In this document: in pieces, positions 36,244 to 43,653 of the stretch
How positions within the stretch are numbered: position 1 is the stretch's first letter
Layout of the letters: each line of letters begins with the position of its first letter
Assembly (NCBI GenBank): GCA_001704765.1
Contig: MBFK01000187.1
Span: 1 to 64,000, forward strand
Length of the DNA stretch: 64,000 bases
Direction of reading: 5' to 3'
Source of the DNA: Sinorhizobium shofinae
GTDB lineage: Bacteria > Pseudomonadota > Alphaproteobacteria > Rhizobiales > Rhizobiaceae
The notes under the pieces: generated by a model
What the model saw: only the letters and a program-made list of their open reading frames with translations
Database searches by the model: none
What the model was told of the DNA's origin: nothing
Position numbers and translations under genes: made by a program

Positions 36244-37185
36244 TCAATTGGTTGGTTCCTGAACGACGCGCCAGTCCGGCCTGCCATAGCCGTCCGGCCA
36301 GTCATAGATCTCACGATCGTTGAAGTAGACGACAGCGGTGAGCGCCGGGAACTCGGCGTGCCGTTTCGCTACGCTTTCGGCCCAGCTCCGCACATAAGAG
36401 GCGTCGCCTTCATAGCCAAGTTCGGCGACAATGATCGGCTTGCCGTAGTTCTTGACGCGCTCATAGCCCGGTATCAGTCGCTCGACGAAAGTCTGGTCGC
36501 GACCGACTTTGTCCCGATCGTATCTCTGAAGACCAAAGACCGAGAGGCCGATGATATCGACGACGTCGTCACCGGGATAAAAGGCGTCGAGCCCCTCGTT
36601 CCCTTTTGGCGACCACATGAACTTGGCGGATTTCAGATGCGCCCGGCACACCTTCACCATCCGCCTAAAGGCCGCGGCGAAATCCTTGCCCTGCCAGTGC
36701 GCCCAGGAGAACTGGTTGTCCGTCTCGTCCATTTCCTGGCCCCAGCGGATGATGACCGGGCTCTTGAGGGTGGCCGCTGTCGAACAGACCGCGGCCATGT
36801 TCTGGTCCCGCTTGCCGCCGAGGATGCTTTTAAGCAGCCCTTGCGACGACAGGCGCCATTTGGGCGACCAGGACCAGGGCTCGATCGTGATCATCAGCGA
36901 GCGTCCGCGGGCGTGGGCGTATTCGTCGGCGATGTTCAGTGTGGTGAGATCGACGTCTTCCCAGGGCAGGAAGAGATGCTCGATCTTGGAAGCCGACGGT
37001 TCCGCGAAGTCGCCATGCGGATCGTAGGCTCCGAAGTCGATCGATTCCTTGGTGAGGATCGGCCGCTTTTGCACTGTTTCAGCCGTGTTTCCGGCAAGGC
37101 CGCCGGGCATGCTCGCCGCCAGCACGGCGCCTGAAAACATGAGGCCGGCCACTGCGAAGGCGATTGTCTTTGATGTCTTGTCCAT
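36244..37185 (-). CDS. GH26-like glycoside hydrolase, exported
   Basis: I start at ATG 37185, which gives a signal peptide (MDKTSKTIAFAVAGLMFSGA); the open frame continues far upstream but is antisense there. The 313-residue product resembles family GH26 and related endo-beta-glycanases: IRWGQEMDETDN holds the likely acid/base Glu151, and IIVAELGYEGD the likely nucleophile Glu255, with AHWQGKDFAAAFRRM between. It would act in the periplasm or outside the cell on the polysaccharide made by the neighbouring glycosyltransferase, trimming or releasing chains. In S. meliloti I recall a similar gene in the uxs1 cluster (about SMb20461). Confidence 0.75.
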   Translation of the reverse strand: MDKTSKTIAFAVAGLMFSGAVLAASMPGGLAGNTAETVQKRPILTKESIDFGAYDPHGDFAEPSASKIEHLFLPWEDVDLTTLNIADEYAHARGRSLMITIEPWSWSPKWRLSSQGLLKSILGGKRDQNMAAVCSTAATLKSPVIIRWGQEMDETDNQFSWAHWQGKDFAAAFRRMVKVCRAHLKSAKFMWSPKGNEGLDAFYPGDDVVDIIGLSVFGLQRYDRDKVGRDQTFVERLIPGYERVKNYGKPIIVAELGYEGDASYVRSWAESVAKRHAEFPALTAVVYFNDREIYDWPDGYGRPDWRVVQEPTN

Positions 37186-37292
37186 CCTGTGTCTCCGAAT
37201 GCGGCCGCGGCACGCGTTTTCAATTCGGTTCGACTTGCCTTGGGTTGAACCGGGGTGCGGTTGTGGGATTCGTCCTTTCATCATCTGTCCCC

Positions 37293-39137
37293 TCAGTGCG
37301 GCCCGTCGGACGGAAGAAAGATCCATCGCGGCCGGAACACGGTCTTGCGCGATGTCGTGCCGCCCGCCCCGGCCACCGAGTAGCGCTCCTCGAAGAGGCG
37401 CAGATGGTCCGATCCCCAGGAGAGCGCTTCGAGGCTGTCCCTGCCGTGCTCGGCGGTGGCGATCCCTGGCAAGGTGATGAGCGACAGCAGCCCGGCCGCC
37501 ATAGCCGGACGATAGAAGCGGGGTGCCGCGGCAATCCTGTTTTCCCGTCCGTGCCGGAGAACGATGACGATCAGGAGCAGGCAATAGATCGCGGCGTTCA
37601 TGATCGCGAAGAGGTAGAGGCCCTTGGCCCCGCCGACATCGTCGATAAAAAGGACCGGAAGTACGGCCGCCAGTGCGAGGCCGGCATAGGGCACGAGGAC
37701 ACGCAAGGGCAACGGGTCCACTTCCGACGTCCCCTTGGGGGTGACGCGGAAATCCACGAAGGATCCGCTGAGCCAGTCGCGGACTGCAGCCAAGGTCCCG
37801 GCCAGCGCCCAGGGCCAGCGGGCAAAGAGGAAGAGCATGCATTCCCAACTCAGAATTTTCGCGTCGTACGGCCGAAAAGTCCCGGTTGCCCGCCAGCGAT
37901 AGGCCATCAGGATCAGAACGATCGAAAGCGGTGCGAAATGCGCCAGGAAATCGGGGTAGGTGACGGCGACGAGGCTTTCGCGTCGGGCAAGCGCAACGAC
38001 CGGCATCGCGAACATCAGCGCCATGAAGAGCGCAAAAAGCGGATACCAGAGCTGCGAGAACACGAACTGAAACTTGAGGCGGAGCGGCAGCCGGCCGACG
38101 AGGCGGGGGGAGTACTGCAGGAGCAGCATGACCAGGCTGCGCGACCACTGGAATTCCTGGGTCACCAGGTCGCCGAAGGTGCGCGGCCCGTCGCCATGGG
38201 CGATGGCCTCGAGGGCATGCACGCCCCGCCAGCCGGCCGCATTCATCATCAAGGTCGTCGAATGGTCTTCCGCGAGCTCGGGACCGAGACCGCCGATCTC
38301 CTTCAGAGCTGACGTGCGCACAGCGTAATGCGAACCGATGCAAAGCGGCGCCAGACCGCCATTGTAGCCGGCCTGGAGCGAGCCGTGCATGGTCGCCTCG
38401 GCATAGAGCCTGCCGCGCGCCGCCCAGCTCGCGGCGGCGTTCCTGTCGCAGATGCTTGGCGCCGAAACGTAGCCCACCTTCGTGTCGGCGAAGGGACGCA
38501 GAATCTGGAACAGGTAGCCGGGCTCCGGAACATGGTCGGCGTCGAGCTGGGCGACGAAGTCGTAGCGCTCGTAGCCGTAGTGATCGTAGAAGAAGGCGAG
38601 GTTGCCTTCCTTGCAGCGCGTGCGCCGCGGCCAGCTGGTGCGGTGATAGTCGGCGCGCCCCTTGCGGCTCGAAACGAAGACGCCATGCCTCCGGCACCAG
38701 TCGAGCGTTTCGGGGGAGGGGTCCTCGTCGGCAAGCCAGGTGTCGTGCGGCACCTCCTGGGCAAGCATTGCCTTCAAGGTCTCGGCCACGACTGCAAAGG
38801 GTTCGGACGGCGCCTTGGTGACGACCATCGCGACACGGCTCGCAGCCGGCAGGCGCAAGGGACCGTTCGGCTTCCTGGCGTGATAGAAGACGGCGATGAA
38901 ATAGCCGGGCAGGAGGGTGATCCAGGCAAGGACCGCCGTCACGGTCAGGCTTCCGAAGAGGTCCTTGTGGTGGCGTGGCTCCAGCCACCAGGCCCAGAAA
39001 TAGGTGAGCGCCGCGAGCCAGATGGCCGCCCCGAAAAGATACTCGGCCCGGCGATATCCGGTCAGCAGCGGCACGAGCAGCGGCTCATCGGCTGAGTCCC
39101 CAAAGCCATTGCCGTTCCTGATCAAGGGCCGGATCAC
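37293..39137 (-). CDS. Membrane family-2 glycosyltransferase of the uxs cluster
   Basis: The 614-residue product is a cellulose-synthase-like GT2: two N-terminal helices (about 33-80), a cytosolic catalytic domain with VAMVVTKAPSEP, LADEDPS, FVAQLDADHVPEPG (DxD), LAEDHSTT and QEFQWSRS (the Q..RW-like acceptor motif), then six or so helices. It polymerises and probably extrudes a polysaccharide. Its start overlaps the epimerase stop by 4 bases. By order and content it corresponds to the S. meliloti uxs1-cluster glycosyltransferase (about SMb20460), linked in published work to an arabinose-containing extracellular polysaccharide. Confidence 0.87.
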   Translation of the reverse strand: MIRPLIRNGNGFGDSADEPLLVPLLTGYRRAEYLFGAAIWLAALTYFWAWWLEPRHHKDLFGSLTVTAVLAWITLLPGYFIAVFYHARKPNGPLRLPAASRVAMVVTKAPSEPFAVVAETLKAMLAQEVPHDTWLADEDPSPETLDWCRRHGVFVSSRKGRADYHRTSWPRRTRCKEGNLAFFYDHYGYERYDFVAQLDADHVPEPGYLFQILRPFADTKVGYVSAPSICDRNAAASWAARGRLYAEATMHGSLQAGYNGGLAPLCIGSHYAVRTSALKEIGGLGPELAEDHSTTLMMNAAGWRGVHALEAIAHGDGPRTFGDLVTQEFQWSRSLVMLLLQYSPRLVGRLPLRLKFQFVFSQLWYPLFALFMALMFAMPVVALARRESLVAVTYPDFLAHFAPLSIVLILMAYRWRATGTFRPYDAKILSWECMLFLFARWPWALAGTLAAVRDWLSGSFVDFRVTPKGTSEVDPLPLRVLVPYAGLALAAVLPVLFIDDVGGAKGLYLFAIMNAAIYCLLLIVIVLRHGRENRIAAAPRFYRPAMAAGLLSLITLPGIATAEHGRDSLEALSWGSDHLRLFEERYSVAGAGGTTSRKTVFRPRWIFLPSDGPH

Positions 39138-40120
39138 AGGCGCGCCTCCAGTCCGAAGAAGGGGGCGGCGGTGCGCACGATGGTGTCGAGGTCGGAATAT
39201 TGGGGCGTGAAGCCCAGCACCTCGCGGGCAAGCTTCGCGTCGGCGTAGAGGATCGGCGGGTCGCCGGCCCGACGGGGGCGGATCGCCACCGGGACATCGC
39301 GTCCGGTGACCTCGCCGATCGCACTCAGCACCTCCCGGACCGAGAAGCCGCGACCGGATCCCAGGTTGAGCGCGAGGTTCTTACCGCCCCCGGCAAGATG
39401 CCGGTACGCGAGCACGTGCGCCCGCGCGAGGTCGGCGACGTGAATGTAGTCGCGCACGCAGGTCCCGTCGGCGGTGTCGTAATCATCGCCGAAGACCTCG
39501 AGCTTGCCGATCCGGCCCGCTGCCGCCATGAGCGCGCGCGGAATGAGATGCGTCTCCGGGTCGTGCCATTCGCCAAGGTCGCCTTCCGGATCGGCTCCGC
39601 AGGCGTTGAAATAGCGCAGCGCCACATAGGAGACTCCGAAGGCACCGGCGTAGTCGGACAGCATGTGTTCGGCAATCAGCTTCGTTCTGCCATAAGGGTT
39701 GATCGGTTCTTGCGGCGTCGCCTCGTCGATCGGCAGCACGGCAGGCACACCATAGGTGGCGCAGCTCGACGAAAAGATCACTTTTCCAAGCCCCGTCCGC
39801 CTGCAGGCGTCGAGTAGCGACAACGTCCCGCAGACATTGTTGTGGTAGTATTTCGCGGGGTCCGCGACGGACTCGCCGACATAGGCCGACGCGGCGAAAT
39901 GGATCACGGCGTCCGGCGCATGGCGCTCGATGACCTCGGTGAGATGGGCCGAGTCAAGAATATCTCCCTCGATGAACGGCCCCCAGCGTACCGACGAGCG
40001 GTTGCCGGTCGTCAGATTGTCATAGGTAACGGGCTCAAAACCCTCCAAACGAAGAAGCTTTGCGGTATGGCTGCCGATATAGCCGGCGCCGCCGGTGACG
40101 AGGATGCGTGGCGTGTCCAT
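39134..40120 (-). CDS. uxe: UDP-sugar 4-epimerase (GalE/UDP-xylose 4-epimerase type)
   Basis: The 328-residue product is a complete extended SDR: ILVTGGAGYIGSHTAKLL (GxxGxxG), SSSCATYGVP, NPYGRTK (catalytic Tyr and Lys), RYFNACGADPEG and RAGDPPILYAD. In S. meliloti the gene following uxs1 was shown to encode UDP-xylose 4-epimerase, making UDP-arabinopyranose; the same order here supports that activity, though UDP-galactose may also be used. The ATG overlaps the uxs stop by one base and has GGAGG upstream, so translation is coupled. Cytoplasmic supplier of nucleotide sugar for the next gene. Confidence 0.85.
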   Translation of the reverse strand: MDTPRILVTGGAGYIGSHTAKLLRLEGFEPVTYDNLTTGNRSSVRWGPFIEGDILDSAHLTEVIERHAPDAVIHFAASAYVGESVADPAKYYHNNVCGTLSLLDACRRTGLGKVIFSSSCATYGVPAVLPIDEATPQEPINPYGRTKLIAEHMLSDYAGAFGVSYVALRYFNACGADPEGDLGEWHDPETHLIPRALMAAAGRIGKLEVFGDDYDTADGTCVRDYIHVADLARAHVLAYRHLAGGGKNLALNLGSGRGFSVREVLSAIGEVTGRDVPVAIRPRRAGDPPILYADAKLAREVLGFTPQYSDLDTIVRTAAPFFGLEARL

Positions 40121-41166
40121 CAGGCGACCTCCATGAGTTCCCTGTCCGACTGAGTGAGAAGCGCGTCGAAATGGCCGATCGTCTGCGCAAGGCCGGCCGA
40201 AAGATCGACCCTGGGGCGCCAGCCGAGTTCCCGTTCGGCAAGCGAGATGTCAGGGCGGCGCTGACGCGGGTCGTCGACCGGCAGGGGTCTGTAGACGATC
40301 TTCGATCGCGAGCCGGTGAGTTCGATCACCTGTTCGGCGAGTTCTCCGATCGTGAATTCCGCCGGATTGCCGAGATTGATCGGCCCGGTGAGCGATGCCG
40401 GCGAGGCCATCACGCGAATGATGCCGTCAATCAGATCATCGACGAAACAGAAGGAGCGAGTCTGCGAACCATTGCCATAGATCGTGATGTCTTCGCCCTT
40501 GAGCGCCTGGACGATGAAGTTCGAGACGACGCGGCCGTCGTCCGGGCGCATCCGTGGACCATAGGTGTTGAAGATGCGGACCACCTTGATCTCGACCTGA
40601 CGGGCCCTGTGGAAATCGAAGAGCAGGGTTTCCGCGCAACGCTTGCCTTCGTCGTAGCAGGAGCGCGGGCCGAAGGTGTTGACGTTGCCCCAGTAGCTCT
40701 CCACCTGCGGGTGGATCTGCGGATCACCGTAGATCTCCGACGTCGAGGCCTGGAAGATGCGCGCTCCGTAGCGTGCCGCAAGCTCAAGCATGTTGAGCGT
40801 GCCGAGCACACAGGTCTTCGTTGTATGGATGGGATCGGCCTGATAATGCGGCGGCGATGCCGGGCAGGCAAGATTGTAGATTTCGTCGACGTCGAGGTCG
40901 ATCGGTTCGACGACATCGTGGACGATCAGACGGAAGCCGTCGAAGCGCTTCAGATGCTCCACATTCTGGCGCATCCCGGTTGAGAAATTATCGGCGCAGA
41001 TAACCTGATGTCCTGCCTCGAGAAGCAGTTCGCAAAGATGTGACCCCAGGAAACCTGCGCCGCCAGTTACCAGAATCCGCTTCTGGATTTCCAGTCTCTG
41101 CAATACACTATCTTCATAGATTAATTTTTCTAAATTTCCGCTGAGTACATTTTTCAAATTTGTCAT
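40120..41166 (-). CDS. uxs1: UDP-glucuronate decarboxylase (UDP-xylose synthase)
   Basis: ATG 41166 has a GGGG site upstream. The 348-residue product carries RILVTGGAGFLGSHLCELLL (NAD site), ADNFSTGMRQNVEHL, CPASPPHYQADPIHTTKTC (a typical UXS sequence), SCYDEGKR (catalytic Tyr and Lys) and VRIFNTYGPRMRPDDGRVVS. These are hallmarks of UXS, which converts UDP-glucuronate to UDP-xylose. As first gene of the operon it commits UDP-glucuronate to the pentose polysaccharide. A divergent AraC regulator and nested inverted repeats lie just upstream. Confidence 0.92.
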   Translation of the reverse strand: MTNLKNVLSGNLEKLIYEDSVLQRLEIQKRILVTGGAGFLGSHLCELLLEAGHQVICADNFSTGMRQNVEHLKRFDGFRLIVHDVVEPIDLDVDEIYNLACPASPPHYQADPIHTTKTCVLGTLNMLELAARYGARIFQASTSEIYGDPQIHPQVESYWGNVNTFGPRSCYDEGKRCAETLLFDFHRARQVEIKVVRIFNTYGPRMRPDDGRVVSNFIVQALKGEDITIYGNGSQTRSFCFVDDLIDGIIRVMASPASLTGPINLGNPAEFTIGELAEQVIELTGSRSKIVYRPLPVDDPRQRRPDISLAERELGWRPRVDLSAGLAQTIGHFDALLTQSDRELMEVA

Positions 41167-41244
41167 AAATATCCCCAATAAAACTTGAAGTTATCAATTC
41201 AATATGTATCTCAGGCGGCATTATAATTACGTGATAAAAATTAT

Positions 41245-41303
41245 ATACACTCGAGATATGTTCAACACCGCTACTCAATACTTGGTGTTGACTATGAGTG
41301 TAT
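41245..41303. promoter_or_regulatory. Nested inverted repeats upstream of uxs1
   Basis: Two perfect 8-bp inverted repeats are nested. The outer pair is ATACACTC (41245-41252) with GAGTGTAT (41296-41303). The inner pair is TCAACACC (41262-41269) with GGTGTTGA (41284-41291). They lie 79-137 bases before the uxs1 start in AT-rich sequence between divergent genes, a position expected for an activator site. Confidence 0.55.
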
Positions 41304-41335
41304 GATTACAGTTGTCAGGGGCGATTGTCATTATC

Positions 41336-41359
41336 GTGCGATCCAGATAGTTATCGCAC
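41336..41359. promoter_or_regulatory. Inverted repeat GTGCGAT-N10-ATCGCAC
   Basis: A perfect 7-bp inverted repeat (41336-41342 and 41353-41359) lies about 140 bases before the AraC gene start and between the divergent genes. It could be an operator for the AraC gene or a hairpin in its leader. No factor can be named. Confidence 0.45.
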
Positions 41360-41499
41360 CGTGCATTTCTACTCAAAATGGCGTAGAACTAGAGCTAAGT
41401 GCTGAGTGGGCTCTTTACGACGCCATACACCGATGCGGCGGTGTAGGTAGCCGCGCCCAGAACGCGTAGTCGCCTGCATTCGAGGGCGGGAGAGTTTGT

Positions 41500-42660
41500 A
41501 TGGGTGATCGTCCTACAGGGCCTGAGTCGGAGGAGGATCCGGCCGGGGCGCCTGCAACGCAGCCGGAACGCCGCCGTTGGCCGCGTGAGGCCCCGGTCCA
41601 AGCCGCCCCGCGCTCGGTTGCGCTGCCGGCGCTGACGCCTATGCATTTTTCGACGCGCGATCTTCAACCGGCAGAGCAGTTTCAGGCCTGGCGAGCGCAC
41701 ATGGCGCCTCTGGTCGAGGTCAGATTGCCTGACAGCATTCCGCTCGAGGATGGGTTTGTCGCGGAGCAGACCGCTTGGCATTTCGGCAATCTGCTCATCG
41801 TTCAACAGCGCGCGCCGGGCCACAGCTACCTGCGCCCGCAGGCGATGCTACGCGCCAGCCCGATCGATCATTGGTATGTGGAACTGCTTCATAGCGGCAT
41901 GAGCTGGACGGAAGTCGATCGCCGCGTCGTTGAGAACGGGCCAGGCAGGCTGGTGTTTCGCTCGCTCGGCTATCCCTTTCGCGGACGGACGACGGCGACG
42001 GACGCCATTCTTCTCTTCATGCCCTACGAGCTTTTCGCCGACGATGCCGCCGTGCTGGGCGGATCCAACAATGCGGTGTTGTCGGGCAACCTGGCCGATC
42101 TGCTGATCAACTACATCAACGGCATCGAGCCGAGCCTCGACCGCCTGACGGCGGAGGAGATACCGCGGATCGTCCACACAGTGCGCGACATGGTTGTCGC
42201 TTGCGTCGCCTCGTCGGCGAGACCGGATGCGGCCGGGCCCCAGACGAACAAGGGAATGATGGAGCGGGCGCATCGGTATATCCATCTCAACTTGCACTCG
42301 GCCGACCTGACGCCGGATGCTATTGGCCGCGCGATCGGCATCTCGCGCACCCGGCTTTACCAACTGTTCGAATCGAGTGGCGGTGTTCTCAACTATATCC
42401 GCAGGCGCCGGCTCCAGCAGGCGTATGCGGCGCTCAGCGATCCGGCGGACAGCCGGCCGATCGCCGAGATCGCCGAGGCCGCCGGTTTCGACGTCGCCGC
42501 CAATTTCACCCGTGCCTTCAGTAACGAATTCGGGGTGAGCCCCCGGGAAATCAGAAAGGCCGCGGCGGCGGCGGCGGAGCGCCCCGTGGCGCGGTTCGCT
42601 CAGACCGGGCGGCATCGTGGATCAACGATCGGAGACTGGCTCAAGGCGCTCGGCAAGTGA
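41500..42660 (+). CDS. AraC family activator, CuxR-like by position
   Basis: ATG 41500 has GGGAGAG upstream. The 386-residue product has a low-complexity N-terminus (RRRWPRE, containing an RxxxR at 25-29), an AraC-binding-like domain (about 50-220: STRDLQPAEQFQAWRAHMAP, IVQQRAPGHSYLRPQAML) and a C-terminal AraC double helix-turn-helix (about 255-360: AIGISRTRLYQLFESSGGVL, IAEAAGFDVAANFTRAFSNE). It is divergent from uxs1. In S. meliloti the AraC-like CuxR activates the uxs1 cluster when bound to c-di-GMP through a PilZ-like RxxxR site. This gene is in the equivalent position, but I could not find a convincing second PilZ motif (D/NxSxxG), so equivalence is unproven. Confidence 0.8.
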   Translation: MGDRPTGPESEEDPAGAPATQPERRRWPREAPVQAAPRSVALPALTPMHFSTRDLQPAEQFQAWRAHMAPLVEVRLPDSIPLEDGFVAEQTAWHFGNLLIVQQRAPGHSYLRPQAMLRASPIDHWYVELLHSGMSWTEVDRRVVENGPGRLVFRSLGYPFRGRTTATDAILLFMPYELFADDAAVLGGSNNAVLSGNLADLLINYINGIEPSLDRLTAEEIPRIVHTVRDMVVACVASSARPDAAGPQTNKGMMERAHRYIHLNLHSADLTPDAIGRAIGISRTRLYQLFESSGGVLNYIRRRRLQQAYAALSDPADSRPIAEIAEAAGFDVAANFTRAFSNEFGVSPREIRKAAAAAAERPVARFAQTGRHRGSTIGDWLKALGK

Positions 42661-42734
42661 CGGATGAACGCAGCGCCGAGGCTGTGAGCTTAAGCTGGCC
42701 TGACGGCGTGCGACGCTATTTGCGCGGCGAAATT

Positions 42735-43073
42735 TCAGCCGAGCCTGAGGTCGATGCCCGGGTGCAACTTTTTGAGGTTTGGCAGCGACTTGGACTGCCA
42801 GTGAAACTCCGAACTTCCGCGCACGGTGAACTGGACGTTCGGCCTCTTGCGGGCCTCGATCGTCAGCTTGGCGAGCAGGTTGATGCCGGACGAATTGAGA
42901 AACTGCAAACTGGTGACGTCGATCGTAACGCGGTCCGGCTCGGCTTCAAGAATGCTCATCACCAAGGAATATATCGGCGCATAGGCCTCCGTGCTCGGCA
43001 GGCGCATGGTCCCATCGAAATAGATGTCCTTGCCCTCCGACCAAACGCGATACTCTTCTTCCTTGATTTCCAT
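42735..43073 (-). CDS. STAS-type anti-sigma-factor-antagonist-like protein (slr1659-like)
   Basis: The 112-residue product is a single STAS-like domain: acidic start, GTMRLPSTEAYAPIYSLVMS, then DVTSLQFLNSSGINLLAKLT, where Ser61/Ser62 occupy the phosphorylated position of SpoIIAA-type antagonists. It is last in the five-gene partner-switching operon, 15 bases after the HATPase gene. By analogy with Sia/Spo systems, the HATPase would phosphorylate it and the PP2C-type phosphatase two genes upstream would dephosphorylate it; the free form would then bind a target. The target here may be the nearby GGDEF-EAL protein, which is inference. Confidence 0.82.
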   Translation of the reverse strand: MEIKEEEYRVWSEGKDIYFDGTMRLPSTEAYAPIYSLVMSILEAEPDRVTIDVTSLQFLNSSGINLLAKLTIEARKRPNVQFTVRGSSEFHWQSKSLPNLKKLHPGIDLRLG

Positions 43074-43088
43074 ATTTTTCGCTGCCCA

Positions 43089-43649
43089 TCAATTCGAGGG
43101 ATCGGGGACTGTAATCGACGCATAGGTCTCCAGCGGGATCCGGCTCTCCTGTTCGCCGGATCCAAAAACCCAAGCGAAATGAGCGCCATAATCGCTCATC
43201 AGTGTCAGAAGGCCAAGTCCCGAGCCGCTGGGGCTCGCGCTCGATGCATTCTCTTCGATCCGTTTTATCAGAAGGTCACCCGGATCCCCCGTGGTGATCT
43301 CGGAAAGCAGATGCTGGAAACGCTGCGCCGTTTCCTGGTCGACGTAATTGGAGACCTTTGCCCGGAAGGCATTGGGCGCGACCGAGGCCTCGACGACGAT
43401 TTCGCCCGAGGCTCGGAACTTCACCGCATTTTCGATGAGCTCGTTTGTCAGATAGCCAACGTTGTGCCGAACCTCCTTGTAGAGATTGCGGGATGTGCGA
43501 TAGCGCAAGGCTACGAACTCGGCGACGAAATCCGAGGTCATCGCGCAGTGCTTCCAGCTCAAGTCGAGCGGGCCTTCGAACAGGCGAAGCGTGGTCACGT
43601 TATCGCCCGTACCGATGGCGAGGTCTGCCATTCCATATAAGGTCGTCAT
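43089..43649 (-). CDS. HATPase-type serine kinase-like regulator (SiaB/slr1658-like)
   Basis: The 186-residue product has a GHKL ATPase core: N-box NELIENAVKF (Asn69, Glu70, Asn74), a DQET region and a glycine loop SGSGLGLLTLMSDYG (about 143-157). Proteins of this small type act as kinase/anti-sigma partners of STAS proteins. It sits 4 bases after the phosphatase gene and 15 before the STAS gene, giving the kinase-substrate-phosphatase set of a partner switch. It lacks an obvious DNA-binding or membrane part. Confidence 0.82.
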   Translation of the reverse strand: MTTLYGMADLAIGTGDNVTTLRLFEGPLDLSWKHCAMTSDFVAEFVALRYRTSRNLYKEVRHNVGYLTNELIENAVKFRASGEIVVEASVAPNAFRAKVSNYVDQETAQRFQHLLSEITTGDPGDLLIKRIEENASSASPSGSGLGLLTLMSDYGAHFAWVFGSGEQESRIPLETYASITVPDPSN

Positions 43650-43653
43650 CCGC

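Noticed and set aside
36244..38988. A 914-codon open frame on the minus strand
   Set aside because: Only 36244-37185 has coding character (GH26-like with its own start and signal peptide). The upstream part is an Arg/Pro-rich shadow of the glycosyltransferase gene in another frame.
41245..41303. Nested palindromes considered as an intrinsic terminator
   Set aside because: They lie upstream of both divergent genes, the arms are short with long loops, and no T-tract follows.
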